Assembly (NCBI GenBank): GCA_036505635.1
Contig: DASXTC010000003.1
Span: 1-64,000 of the forward strand
From: DASXTC01 sp036505635
GTDB lineage: Bacteria > Acidobacteriota > Polarisedimenticolia > JACPZX01 > DASXTC01
DNA: 64,000 nt
Reading direction: 5' to 3'
The stretch's first letter is position 1, and each line of letters starts with the position of its first letter. A program made the position numbers and the translations under genes. The notes below the pieces were generated by a model. The model did no database searches. It was given only the letters and a program-made list of their open reading frames with translations, and was not told where the DNA came from. Positions 18,719 through 27,164 of the stretch are shown here, in pieces.

Positions 18719-20065
18719 ATGATCTCGAACCCAGCCGAGGCCGCCACGAAAGCCGTGGATGAAATCACACGTCTAGTCGAGCGTCTGGGCCACGGAGAGG
18801 CCGCGGAGGACGAAGCCGCGCTCGCCCTTCTCACCATCCACGGCCGCCGGGCGGTGGAGAGCCTGGTCGCGGCGTCGGCCGATTCGGAGCCCCGGCGCCG
18901 CGCCTCATGCCTGACGGCCCTGGGACGGATCGGAGACCAGAGGGCCAGACGGACGGTCATCTTCGCTCTGGCCGATCCCTCACCACTCGTGCGCCTCGCA
19001 GCCGCCACCGCCCTGGCGGCCTTCCCCTCCCCCGAGGGGATCGCCCGCCTGCGCGCGATGCTCAAGCGGGAAGCGGAGGCGGAAGTGCGGCTCAGAGGGG
19101 TCGCCACGCTGGTGGACCTGTTCGACGGCGGCGCCGTCGAGGCGCTCGACCCGCTTCTTTCAATCCTGGCGGACCGCGCTGAGGACCGGCGCGTGCGTCT
19201 GGAGGCCGTCAAGGTCCTGGGCCTCCTTCCCGCGGGTGAGGCCCGGCAGCTCGCCGCGGGGCTTTCGGGGGACCCGGACTCGAAGGTCAGGGAGGCCGCG
19301 ACCGGCTGGTCGAGCGCCCCATCCCGGCCGGACTCCGGGACGGAGCAGGCTCTCCTCGACCTCGCGTCCGCGGACTACTTCACCCAGAGAGACGCCGCGG
19401 GGATCCTGGCCCGGTCCGGAGAGGGGGCCGTTCCGGCGCTGGTGAAGTCCCTCAGGGAGCGCTCCTCGGACCCGGCTGCCTGCGCCCGCGTGGCCTCCGT
19501 CCTGAGGACGATCACGCGCGGGCGCGAGCGCGCCTTGACCGCCTACCTCGACGAGACGGACGAGACGCTGCCGCTGGCGTTGCTCGTGGACATCATCGGA
19601 GAATCGGGCGATCGTACGGCCCTGTACCACCTCAAGGGAGTCATCGACCGCCTGGAGTCGGCCGGCCCCCGGCAGGACTCGGCACGCGAGATGATCCTGG
19701 CCAAGTCGCACTACTACCTGGCGCGCGCGGGGAGCCGCGTTGCCTTCGAGAGCCTCAAGAGGGCTCTCTCCCGCCAGATGGGATCCCTGATGGGGGAGAT
19801 CCTCATGGCGGTGGAGGAGATCGGAGGCCGCGACGAGCTTCTCGAGCTTCTGTCCCACTACGGTCGCGAAGAGGGATGGATGAAGGACCGGGTCCGGGAG
19901 ACCTTCCGGCGGTTGATGCGAAGGTCGCGCGTCCGGCCGGATGACCCGATCTTCGAGCGCCTCGATGACACCAGACGCGCGTGGCTCCTGGAGATCCTCT
20001 CCGCTCCCGGGCCGCGGCCCGGTCCGGCCCGCCGCTCTCACCGCCGTCACGTTGACACTGGCTGA
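18719..20065 (+). CDS. HEAT-repeat protein
   Basis: A 448-residue soluble alpha-helical protein built of HEAT/PBS-lyase-like repeats from about residue 30 to 210 (for example ALGRIGDQRARRTVIFALAD, then a second unit with PSPLVRLAAATALAAF). A second helical part runs to about residue 420. No signal peptide or membrane segment is seen, so it is probably a cytoplasmic scaffold or binding protein. The partner is unknown. Its last 20 codons are basic and His/Arg-rich and contain the -35 box of the next promoter, so the 3' end doubles as the pgk promoter. Confidence 0.8.
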   Translation: MISNPAEAATKAVDEITRLVERLGHGEAAEDEAALALLTIHGRRAVESLVAASADSEPRRRASCLTALGRIGDQRARRTVIFALADPSPLVRLAAATALAAFPSPEGIARLRAMLKREAEAEVRLRGVATLVDLFDGGAVEALDPLLSILADRAEDRRVRLEAVKVLGLLPAGEARQLAAGLSGDPDSKVREAATGWSSAPSRPDSGTEQALLDLASADYFTQRDAAGILARSGEGAVPALVKSLRERSSDPAACARVASVLRTITRGRERALTAYLDETDETLPLALLVDIIGESGDRTALYHLKGVIDRLESAGPRQDSAREMILAKSHYYLARAGSRVAFESLKRALSRQMGSLMGEILMAVEEIGGRDELLELLSHYGREEGWMKDRVRETFRRLMRRSRVRPDDPIFERLDDTRRAWLLEILSAPGPRPGPARRSHRRHVDTG

Positions 20066-20081
20066 AAGGCCCCCATATACT
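20052..20081 (+). promoter_or_regulatory. Promoter of pgk, predicted to give a leaderless message
   Basis: TTGACA (20052-20057) and TATACT (20076-20081) are 18 nt apart. The pgk ATG begins 9 nt after the -10 box, at about +1 to +3 of the transcript. No Shine-Dalgarno sequence is present. Confidence 0.65.
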
Positions 20082-20090
20082 CGACGCCCC

Positions 20091-21290
20091 ATGAAAAAAC
20101 TCTCCGTGAAGGACCTCGACCCGCGCGGCAGGCGCGTCTTCGTGAGGGTTGACTACAACGTCCCGCTCTCGTCGGAGGGGGGCGCGGCCTCGGTGGCGGA
20201 CGATCGCCGGATCGTCGAGAGCCTGCCCACGCTGCGGGCGGTGCTGGAGGGCGGCGGCTCGATCGTCGCGGCCTCCCACATGGGACGCCCCAGGGGAAAA
20301 AAGGATCCCAGGGCCTCCCTGGCGCCCGTGGCTCGCCGCCTGGCCGATCTTCTGGGCCGGCCCGTGACCTTCGCCAATGACTGCATCGGACCGGAGGTGC
20401 GGGCCCTGGCGGCCTCATTGAAGCCGGGCGGAGTGCTCCTGCTGGAGAACCTGAGGTACCACAAGGAGGAGGAGGCCGACGACGCATCGTTCGCCGCGGA
20501 GCTGGCCGCTCTGGGGGACCTCTACGTCAACGACGCCTTCGGCTCGGCCCACCGGGCGCATGCTTCGGTCCACGCCATCGTGCGCGGCTTCCCGCAGGCA
20601 GCGGCGGGCATCCTCATGGACAAGGAGATCTCCGCGCTGAGCAGGATCCTCACCGACCCGGCCCGCCCGTTCACCGTCGTGGTCGGAGGCGCGAAGGTCT
20701 CCGACAAGCTCGACCTGCTGGAGAACCTCATCGAGCGGTGCAACGCGATGATCGTCGGCGGCGCCATGGCCTTCACCTTCCTGCGGGCCCTGGGCCACGA
20801 GATCGGAGCCTCGCTCGTGGAGCCAGAGAAGGAGATGCAGGCCCGCGATCTGGTGACCCTCGCGGCGGTCAGGGGGGTTTCGCTGCTCCTGCCCGAGGAT
20901 CACATGGAAGCCAAGGCCCGGACGACGGAGGCGGGGCGCCCCACCAGGGGGCCCGCCGTATCGGCCGGGTACATGGGGCTCGACATCGGGCCCAAGACCA
21001 TCTCCTCCTTCCGGGCCGAGATCAAGAAGGCGAAGACCATCCTCTGGAACGGGCCGATGGGCAAATTCGAGGACCGCTCCTTCGCGGCGGGCACCGAGGC
21101 GGTGGCCCGCGCCATCGCCGCCACCAGCGCTTTCTCGGTCGTGGGAGGCGGAGATTCGGCCGCCGCGGTCAAGCAGTTCGGGCTCGAGGCGGAGTTCTCC
21201 CACATCTCCACCGGCGGCGGCGCTACCCTCGAGTACCTCTCGGGCAAGACCCTTCCGGGAGTGGCGGTGCTCACCGACGCCGCGGGATGA
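20091..21290 (+). CDS. pgk: Phosphoglycerate kinase
   Basis: A 399-residue glycolytic enzyme that makes ATP from 1,3-bisphosphoglycerate. Signatures include VRVDYNVPL, the substrate-binding SHMGRPRGKKDPR, NDAFGSAHRAHAS, GGAKVSDK and the nucleotide-site GGGDSAAAVKQFG. The start is fixed by homology at MKKLSVKDL; the open frame upstream is a shadow of the HEAT gene end. A promoter directly in front implies a leaderless message. tpiA follows after 6 bp and secG after that, a common glycolysis-secretion arrangement. Confidence 0.98.
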   Translation: MKKLSVKDLDPRGRRVFVRVDYNVPLSSEGGAASVADDRRIVESLPTLRAVLEGGGSIVAASHMGRPRGKKDPRASLAPVARRLADLLGRPVTFANDCIGPEVRALAASLKPGGVLLLENLRYHKEEEADDASFAAELAALGDLYVNDAFGSAHRAHASVHAIVRGFPQAAAGILMDKEISALSRILTDPARPFTVVVGGAKVSDKLDLLENLIERCNAMIVGGAMAFTFLRALGHEIGASLVEPEKEMQARDLVTLAAVRGVSLLLPEDHMEAKARTTEAGRPTRGPAVSAGYMGLDIGPKTISSFRAEIKKAKTILWNGPMGKFEDRSFAAGTEAVARAIAATSAFSVVGGGDSAAAVKQFGLEAEFSHISTGGGATLEYLSGKTLPGVAVLTDAAG

Positions 21291-21296
21291 TCCGCC

Positions 21297-22088
21297 ATGA
21301 TCGCTCCCGTCGTCGTCGCCAACTGGAAGATGCACAAGTCTCCCTCCGAGACCGAGGCGCTCCTGTCGGAGGTCATCCCCGGCTTGAGGGAGATGAAGGC
21401 CGGCGCCGAGGTCGAGGTGATCGTGGCGCCTCCCTTCACGTCGCTCCCCATCGCCGCCAGGATCCTCGCGGGCACCGGGGTCGCGTTGTGCGCCCAGGAC
21501 TGCCACTGGAGCGAGGAAGGGCCCTACACCGGTGAGGTCTCGGCCAGGATGCTCGCCGAGGTCGGATGCCGGTTCGTGATTCTCGGCCACTCGGAGCGGC
21601 GCGAGCTCTTCGCCGAGACGAACCGGCGCGTGAACATGAAGGCTTCCGCCGCGCTCTTCTGGGGCCTGACCCCCATCATCTGTGTCGGCGAGAAGGAGGA
21701 CGACCGGGTCTCGGGCCACGCCGAGATGGTTGTCGAGAGACAGCTCAAGAGATGCCTCTCCGATCTGAAGCTGGACAAGGGGCAGCGGATCATGGTGGCC
21801 TACGAGCCGGTCTGGGCGATCGGCTCGGGGCGCACTCCGACCCCGCCGGAGGTGGATGAGATCCACCGGCTGATCCGGGCCGAGCTTCTGGCCACCTTCG
21901 AGGAAGAGTGCGCGGCGATCCTGCCGATCCTCTACGGCGGGAGCGTCACCCCGGCCAACGCGAAGCCGATGCTGGCGCTCGACGCCGTGGACGGCGTGCT
22001 GGTGGGCGGGGCGAGCCTGGAGCCGGCGAAATTCCTCCAGCTCGCCGGTCTGATCCGGGAGGCCGGGCCGCAGGGCGGGGAGGCATAG
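21297..22088 (+). CDS. tpiA: Triose-phosphate isomerase
   Basis: A 263-residue cytoplasmic enzyme that interconverts dihydroxyacetone phosphate and glyceraldehyde 3-phosphate. The active-site residues are all visible: N and K in ANWKMHK, the catalytic His in LGHSERR, the catalytic Glu in AYEPVWAIGSG, and the phosphate-binding YGGSV near the end. It is cotranscribed with pgk (6-bp gap). Confidence 0.98.
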   Translation: MIAPVVVANWKMHKSPSETEALLSEVIPGLREMKAGAEVEVIVAPPFTSLPIAARILAGTGVALCAQDCHWSEEGPYTGEVSARMLAEVGCRFVILGHSERRELFAETNRRVNMKASAALFWGLTPIICVGEKEDDRVSGHAEMVVERQLKRCLSDLKLDKGQRIMVAYEPVWAIGSGRTPTPPEVDEIHRLIRAELLATFEEECAAILPILYGGSVTPANAKPMLALDAVDGVLVGGASLEPAKFLQLAGLIREAGPQGGEA

Positions 22089-22151
22089 CGGGCGGCTTTT
22101 CTCCTGTGCTATATTGCCGCGCCCGAAAACACCGGTATCAGTGGAGCTTCG

Positions 22152-22493
22152 ATGACGATCCTGTTGACGGTCCTTCACCTGTTCGTCTGCGTGTTCCTGA
22201 TCCTCGTCGTGCTGCTTCAGACGGGCAAGGGAGCCGACATCGCCGCGGCTTTCGGCGGCTCGAGCCAGACCGCCTTCGGGGCCAGAGGGGCGGCCACGCT
22301 TCTGTCGAAGCTGACCACGGGATCGGCCATCGTCTTCATGATTACCTCGTTCGCCCTGGCGATGATGGCGAACCGCGGGGCGCAATCGGTCGTCACCGAC
22401 GAGGCGGCGCAGCAGTCGGCGCCCGCCCTGCCAGGTCCGGCGCCGTCCAGCGCGCCACCGAGTCAGACACCTCCCCCGCCTCCACCGCAGTAG
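22152..22493 (+). CDS. secG: Preprotein translocase subunit SecG
   Basis: A 113-residue inner-membrane subunit of SecYEG. It has two membrane helices (about residues 3-22 and 55-75) joined by a loop with QTGKGADIAAAFGGSSQTAF, the family hallmark (QTGKGAD then AFGGSSQT). The tail after residue 85 is Pro/Ser/Gln-rich. The ATG has GTGGAG upstream. A -10-like TATATT at 22110-22115 could give extra transcription beyond readthrough from tpiA. Confidence 0.93.
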   Translation: MTILLTVLHLFVCVFLILVVLLQTGKGADIAAAFGGSSQTAFGARGAATLLSKLTTGSAIVFMITSFALAMMANRGAQSVVTDEAAQQSAPALPGPAPSSAPPSQTPPPPPPQ

Positions 22494-22518
22494 AGAGGCG
22501 GGCGCAGTTTTTCGACGT

Positions 22519-22603
22519 GCCGAAGTGGTGGAACTGGCAGACACACCATCTTGAGGGGGTGGCGCCGCGAGGCATGCGGGTTCGAATCCCGCCTTCGGCA
22601 CCA
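22519..22603 (+). tRNA. tRNA-Leu (anticodon GAG)
   Basis: An 85-nt class II tRNA with an encoded CCA end. The acceptor stem GCCGAAG (22519-22525) pairs with CTTCGGC (22593-22599). The anticodon loop TTGAGGG reads GAG, decoding CUC and CUU. There is a long variable arm, and the T loop has TTCGAAT. Its last 29 nt are repeated exactly at 31213-31241, which marks it as an integration site. Confidence 0.95.
22575..22603. repeat. Left attachment-site copy (29-bp direct repeat in tRNA-Leu)
   Basis: The 29 bp from the T arm through CCA are identical to 31213-31241, and the flanking bases differ on both sides. The spacing between copies is 8638 bp. This is the standard footprint of a tyrosine-recombinase element inserted into a tRNA gene. 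Confidence 0.8.
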
Positions 22604-22635
22604 ACGAACTCCTTGTACCGGAAGGGCTTCCCTTC

Positions 22636-22995
22636 CGAGGCCTCCTTGAGCGAAGCGCCGGACTCCATGACGATGGAGACGTAGGCCACACGGCAGGCGT
22701 GGAAGTCCACCTTCCCCGCCGGCGTCCACTTCTGGATCCCAGCGGCCTTCAGGCCATCCTCTAGATCGCGCGAGGGAGTACTGGGAACGTAGAGCAGCTG
22801 GTCATCAGGGTTCTTGCCCTGTGAGGTCTCGGAAAGTCGCCTCACCAGCCAGGCAGGCAACGGGTGGAAGCCCTCCTTCCGGTTCTTAGTCCAGGCGGCG
22901 TCAAGGTGAAGGCCTCCCCTGCCGACGTCCAGATGCCGAACGCGCAGGGGCCGGAGCTCGCCAGCCCGGAGGCCCGAGGCGAAGGTGCCGCACCG
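22636..22995 (-). pseudogene. Tyrosine recombinase (integrase) catalytic-domain remnant
   Basis: On the minus strand, about 120 codons match the catalytic domain of phage-type integrases. They include the box-I arginine in GLRAGELRPLRVRHLD, a WTKNRKEGFHPLP beta segment, and the box-II DFHACRVAYVS (H-x-x-R) followed by SGASLKEA. The N-terminal half and the C-terminal tyrosine box are missing. The reading frame runs on into the antisense of the tRNA, where it has no meaning. The fragment ends about 30 bp from the tRNA, the usual place for an island integrase. Confidence 0.8.
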
Positions 22996-23169
22996 AACAC
23001 GGCGGGAAACTCCTGAAGCGCCCGGGCGGGCACCCCCCACGCCGCACGGCTTTTCGGAGGCCGCGCCCGCCTCGAGCAGGTCCACCCGGGCTCCCGGCGC
23101 CGCCAGGATCCTCGCGCAGGTGGTGCCGGCCGGGCCCCCTCCCACCACCGCCACGCGCTTCGCCGTCAT
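22990..23169 (-). pseudogene. 5' remnant of an FAD-dependent oxidoreductase gene (geranylgeranyl-reductase type)
   Basis: From the ATG at 23169 the frame reads an FAD/NAD Rossmann start (VAVVGGGPAGTTCARILA) and then EKPCG, as in geranylgeranyl reductase-like flavoproteins. After about residue 46 the homology continues in another frame (GVPARALQEFPAVFGAA), which indicates a frameshift. It then ends at the integrase fragment near 22990. A -10-like TAGAGT lies 6 nt before the ATG. The fragment cannot make a working enzyme. Confidence 0.65.
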
Positions 23170-23403
23170 GACGCGACTCTACCACGGCCGGGCTTCGCTT
23201 CTGACCCGTCTCCGATCGATGATGCAGGCGTCCCCGCAGGACGCGGGGGGCTCGGGACTGAACGGACTCCCGCTATTTTCACAGGATTCGCCTTCTTCGC
23301 AGCCGCTGTGAGGGAGGCCGATTCAGTGAAAAACGTCCCGTGCTGAAGTCGCGGCGAGCGCACACCCTGGGCGGCGCGAGGTCAAGCGTGATCCGTCCGA
23401 CAC

Positions 23404-23433
23404 TTGAGCGGACCGCTCAGGTGCGATTACCCT
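23404..23433 (+). promoter_or_regulatory. Possible promoter with palindromic operator
   Basis: TTGAGC (23404-23409), an 18-nt spacer and TACCCT (23428-23433) lie 18 nt before the ATG of the small membrane protein. A perfect palindrome GAGCGG-A-CCGCTC (23406-23418) overlaps the -35 box and spacer. The match to the -10 consensus is weak. Confidence 0.3.
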
Positions 23434-23451
23434 CGATCGGGGGCCGCACAC

Positions 23452-23922
23452 ATGACCGCAGTCGGACCTGAAGGGAGCCGCTGGGACCTTCTCCTTCCCC
23501 TCCACGCCGCAGCGACGTTCATGATGGCGGGGATCGTGTGGTTCGTGCAGGTGGACCATTACCCGCTGATGGTGAGAATCGGCCTGGAGGAGTTCCCCGC
23601 GTGGGAGCGGGCACACCGCGTCATCTCCACCTTCCTGATGGGGCCGATCATGGTGGTGGAGGCAGCCACGGCCATCGCGCTGCTGCGCCGGCGCCCGGGC
23701 GCTGCCTCCCCCGTGTGGCTATGGACCGGGCTCGCCCTCGTCGTCGTCGTGTGGGTTTCCACGGGTTTCATCCAGCTCCCGCTTCACGCCGCCCTGTCAC
23801 GGGCCTTCGATCCCGAGCTTCACCGGCGACTGGTTGCCACCAACTGGATCCGCACCCTCGGCTGGAGCGCCCGGGCCCTGATCGCGCTCCGGCTCCTCCT
23901 GATCCACCTCCCGCGTCACTGA
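23452..23922 (+). CDS. Conserved small integral membrane protein of unknown function
   Basis: A 156-residue protein with four hydrophobic segments (about residues 14-34, 58-76, 86-106 and 133-152). Conserved-looking polar spots lie between the helices: WFVQVDHYPL, FPAWERAHR, and PLHAALSRAFDPELHRRLVATNW. I have seen this layout in unnamed membrane proteins of several phyla but cannot assign a role. The ATG at 23452 follows the leader without a clear ribosome site. Its 3' end overlaps the convergent secreted-protein gene by 7 bp. Confidence 0.7.
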   Translation: MTAVGPEGSRWDLLLPLHAAATFMMAGIVWFVQVDHYPLMVRIGLEEFPAWERAHRVISTFLMGPIMVVEAATAIALLRRRPGAASPVWLWTGLALVVVVWVSTGFIQLPLHAALSRAFDPELHRRLVATNWIRTLGWSARALIALRLLLIHLPRH

Positions 23923-25004
23923 CAGGCGCCGAGCGCCTGGGTAGGAACGCAGGTCGTGGCGCCCCGCGGGATCTCCTGCATTGCGGTATCGACCCCGTAG
24001 GACCCTTCGTCGTTCGCGTTGAGAGGCACGACGAGGTAGTAGCGGTTCCCCGAGCCGGGGCTGAACTCCTCCATCCGGTCTCCCCCGTCGTCCGAGCAGT
24101 CCAGCGCCCCGTGGCTGTACCAGCTTCCGATCGTCCCCTCGTAGATCGCGTAGTCCTCCGCTCCCGCCGAGCAGCTCGCCTCCCAGGTGATCCGCAGCCT
24201 GAGCCGCCCTCCCGGCGGGGAGGCCAGCGCGACGTCGATCGTGGGCGGAACGGCCCCCGGCTGGGGCAGCAGGGCCAGCGCGTCGATCCCGCTGCCCGCG
24301 GGCCACCCGGGGTCCATGTAGAACGAGGAGAAGCCACTCCCGTCCCACGACACGAGCTGGCCGGGCAGGAAGGTCTGGCCGTCGAGCGTCGTGGGCACGT
24401 CGAAGGTCAGGATTGTGAGCGGCCCGCGCCGGTCGGCCCCCGTGACGTTGGTGGTCGGAGGGATCGGGGGGACCGTCGCCGAGGCGTCCAGAAACAGGCT
24501 GAAGGCGGACCCATCGAAGCGCACCAGGTCGGCCGGGTCGAAGGTCTGTCCGCCGATGGTGGCCGGCACGTCGAAGCTCAGCACCAGATCCCCCGCGTCG
24601 CCGCCGTCCAGGAAAACGGCGTCCACGTTGACATTCAGAGGCACCCCGCTGGCCACGCCGTCGAACCGCTCCGCGTACCCGCCCGGGTAATCGTACAGCT
24701 CGAGGACGTCCGATGGCGCGGCGGCGATCCCGCCCAGGATCGCCGGGGACTCCACCGAGAGGAGCCAGTGGCCGTCGTCCATCCGGTGCAGGGCGTCTAT
24801 GGCGGTCCCCGGGGGCAGCGTCAGGATGGCGCTGTAGGCCCCGGCGTCGTTGCGGGAGATCTGCCAGGGCAGGACGGTGGTCGAGCCCAGGTCGGTGGGG
24901 ACGTCGGGCGTCAGGTAGAAGTTGTCCGAGTGGTTCGCCCCCAGCAGCAGGGGGAGGGCGGCCGCCAGGAACGCCGGGGCCGGTCCGATGCGCGTCCGTC
25001 TCAT
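23916..25004 (-). CDS. Secreted protein with repeated beta-rich units
   Basis: A 362-residue protein. It has a signal peptide (about residues 1-25, ending LLLGANHS), then two or more related units of the form TFDPADLVRFDGSAFSLFLD and TFLPGQLVSWDGSGFSSFYM (spacing about 75 residues). The C-terminal part is a fibronectin-like segment with four cysteines. The function is unknown. The ATG at 25004 has GAGGGG about 8 nt upstream and sits 12 bp after the stop of the beta-helix gene, so the two are probably cotranscribed. Confidence 0.7.
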   Translation of the reverse strand: MRRTRIGPAPAFLAAALPLLLGANHSDNFYLTPDVPTDLGSTTVLPWQISRNDAGAYSAILTLPPGTAIDALHRMDDGHWLLSVESPAILGGIAAAPSDVLELYDYPGGYAERFDGVASGVPLNVNVDAVFLDGGDAGDLVLSFDVPATIGGQTFDPADLVRFDGSAFSLFLDASATVPPIPPTTNVTGADRRGPLTILTFDVPTTLDGQTFLPGQLVSWDGSGFSSFYMDPGWPAGSGIDALALLPQPGAVPPTIDVALASPPGGRLRLRITWEASCSAGAEDYAIYEGTIGSWYSHGALDCSDDGGDRMEEFSPGSGNRYYLVVPLNANDEGSYGVDTAMQEIPRGATTCVPTQALGACQ

Positions 25005-25015
25005 GGCGCCGCCCC

Positions 25016-26152
25016 TCACTCGACGTTGCCGCCGGCGTCGAGGGAGCCGGCGGCCCCGGGGCCGTCCACGCCGCGCCCCGTGTTGCCGCGCAGGATGTTG
25101 TTCCGGTAGACGTGGCCCGACGTCTCGAACCAGATCCCGGCGCCGTCGTTTCCCGTGATCTTGCCGTCGTCGATGATGAAGTTGGATCCCCCGGCGAAGA
25201 TCCCGCGACCGGCGCCGCCGATGAGGATGATCCCGAGCGCGGAGACGTCGCTTCCCATCGAGTGGATCCCGTCGCCGGCGCAGCCGGTCAGCGTGGTGTC
25301 GCGGATCACGACGTCGGAGCTCATGGCGTCCACGCCGATGCAGTCGCCTCCACCGGTCGTGCCCGGCCCGGGCCCCTGGATCTTCCCGCCGTTGATGATG
25401 ATGCCGTGGGAGGAGGCGATTTCCCCTGTGCAGGGAACGATGCCCCCCACCGGCATCGTGCCGATGATGATGATCCCCAGCGCCTCGCTGCCGTCCGCGC
25501 GGTTGAAGCTGAAGGCCGGCGAGACCATCTGGGGATCGGGCGGCTGGTACTCGAAGGCCGTGTCCCGGATCGAGCAGGTCACCCCCGTGCAGTGGATCCC
25601 GCCGCCGGCGCGGATGTCGGCGTTCCGGATCATCGCCTTGGGGGGGATCGGCGGCGGCGGCGAACCCGCGGCGCTCCCCAAAAGCTCGAAGCCGACGTTG
25701 GTCCCGATGACGATGATCCCGTGCGCGCTGAGCTGGCCGAAGCCGGCCCCCTTCACCGCCGATCCGGCCGATCCCGAAATGACGAGGTCGGCGAGCTCGA
25801 GGGGCATCACTGGATCCGGGGGCTGGAAGTTGATGCCCTGGAGGCCTCCCTGGATCTTTCCGCCGTTGATGACGATCCCCTTGCTGGCACCCGACATCCC
25901 GCCGATCTGAATGGCCGCCGTCGTGGCGCCGGGCTGGGAGACCGTGTGGCCGTTAAGGTCCAGCGTGACGCCGTCGGCCTGAATCGAGATGGCGGGACCG
26001 GCGGTCGCCGTGACGTCCCGTGTGAGCACGTAGTGGCCCGGTTGGGTGATGACGGCCGGCATCCAGATCGGGATCTTCCCCTCGGCGGCGCCGGCGGGCG
26101 CGACGGCGGCCAGCGCCCCCAGAATCATCAGCAGAATCGATCGCTGTCTCAT
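25016..26152 (-). CDS. Secreted right-handed beta-helix protein
   Basis: A 378-residue exported protein. The signal peptide ends near APAGAAEG. The rest is a parallel beta-helix with coils that repeat GI-hydrophobic-hydrophobic-G, such as KGIVINGGKIQGG, HGIIVIGTNVGF, LGIIIIGTMPVGG, HGIIINGGKIQGP and LGIILIGGAGRGI. An opening of GHYVLTRDVT and a late segment like HVYRNNILRGNTGRGVDG are typical of the NosD/pectate-lyase-like repeat group. No catalytic residues are obvious. The start has a strong GAGGAGGAGG. It is probably an adhesin-like or carbohydrate-binding surface protein. Confidence 0.75.
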   Translation of the reverse strand: MRQRSILLMILGALAAVAPAGAAEGKIPIWMPAVITQPGHYVLTRDVTATAGPAISIQADGVTLDLNGHTVSQPGATTAAIQIGGMSGASKGIVINGGKIQGGLQGINFQPPDPVMPLELADLVISGSAGSAVKGAGFGQLSAHGIIVIGTNVGFELLGSAAGSPPPPIPPKAMIRNADIRAGGGIHCTGVTCSIRDTAFEYQPPDPQMVSPAFSFNRADGSEALGIIIIGTMPVGGIVPCTGEIASSHGIIINGGKIQGPGPGTTGGGDCIGVDAMSSDVVIRDTTLTGCAGDGIHSMGSDVSALGIILIGGAGRGIFAGGSNFIIDDGKITGNDGAGIWFETSGHVYRNNILRGNTGRGVDGPGAAGSLDAGGNVE

Positions 26153-26187
26153 GATGTTGACCTCCTCCTCGTGTTTCTCCGTGCTTC

Positions 26188-27042
26188 TCAGAAGCCCTGC
26201 GCGCAGAGCTGCGCCCGTTCGTAACCCAGGTGCGCCGCCTGTGCGACCGCGGCCATGGCCAGTCCCGCATCCCCCACCTCGGTACAGCGTGCGTCGCCGC
26301 TGATGGGGGTGGAATTGAAGGCCACGCTGAAGCCGAACCCTGCCTGGAACGCTCGCCACCACCCCAGGAAGGCGCCCAGGGCCGCCGCGCCCGGCGCCTG
26401 CTGGGACATCGAGTCGGCGGCGAACTGGAGCCACTGGCGGGCCTGGCTCCGCAGGCTCGTGGCGTTGAGGTAAAACGTCGAGTTCGACAGGAGCTGCGGG
26501 TTGCAGAACAGAGCCGGCTCGTTGGGATACATGTCGGTCTCGATCTCGAGCTTGATCAGGATCTCGTCCACCGCGAGAATGTTGTCGAGGGCCTTGTTGA
26601 TCCAGTAGACGGCGTTGTCACAGTTGAAGAGGCTCGCGCCCGGCCAGTGGCCGTGCCGGATGTCCGCGCCGAGGCGGGGCTGGTCCAGGCTCGTCAGCAA
26701 GGGGAGGAACCGGTTGAGCTCCTCCCAGGTCATCCAGGCGAGCAGGTCTCGCACGACCACCCGGCGGAGCTGCTCGAGCTTGCGCTCCAGGATCTCGATG
26801 TCCACCAGCTCGACCCGCTCCGGCAGCAGGCGCCCGCTCCGCTCGGCGTACCGGTCGAGTGCATCGAGCACCCGTGGGGCGTTGCAGTGGGAGAAGTCCA
26901 GGTTGCCCCCGGCGTCGACGATCGGACCGGACGTACAGCCGCACGTGCCTGACTCGCGGGTCGTCTGCTGCCCGCGCGCTGCGGTGACCGCCAGGGAGAG
27001 CACGACGAGGCACGCTATGGTCTCCGGGAAGCGCTTGCTCAT
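26188..27042 (-). CDS. Secreted protein of unknown function
   Basis: A 284-residue protein with a signal peptide (cleavage likely near AARG-QQ), followed by a Cys-bearing start (CGCTSG, then FSHC) and a mostly alpha-helical body with further cysteines in FNCDNA, LFCNPQ, ARCTE and AQLCAQ. The cysteine spacing suggests disulfides in the periplasm. I do not recognise a family. AAGGAGG precedes the ATG. The 35-bp gap to the beta-helix gene suggests an operon of three secreted proteins, divergent from the ECF sigma gene. Confidence 0.65.
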   Translation of the reverse strand: MSKRFPETIACLVVLSLAVTAARGQQTTRESGTCGCTSGPIVDAGGNLDFSHCNAPRVLDALDRYAERSGRLLPERVELVDIEILERKLEQLRRVVVRDLLAWMTWEELNRFLPLLTSLDQPRLGADIRHGHWPGASLFNCDNAVYWINKALDNILAVDEILIKLEIETDMYPNEPALFCNPQLLSNSTFYLNATSLRSQARQWLQFAADSMSQQAPGAAALGAFLGWWRAFQAGFGFSVAFNSTPISGDARCTEVGDAGLAMAAVAQAAHLGYERAQLCAQGF

Positions 27043-27164
27043 GATGCCTACCTCCTTGCCTGGTACATGCGCCGGAACCTCCCGAAAGGGGCCACGCGAT
27101 CTTGTCAGGCCGCCTCCGGGGGGCGTAGGATGGTTGGGGGGCGGCCCGGTGGGAGGGGGCCGGC

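Noticed and set aside
22518..22640. Minus-strand coding sequence reading GAEGGIRTR across the tRNA
   Set aside because: This peptide is the well-known false translation of a tRNA 3' half; the tRNA fold on the plus strand is unambiguous.
20415..22691. A 758-codon open frame on the minus strand
   Set aside because: It is antisense to pgk, tpiA and secG, with shadow composition and no ribosome site.
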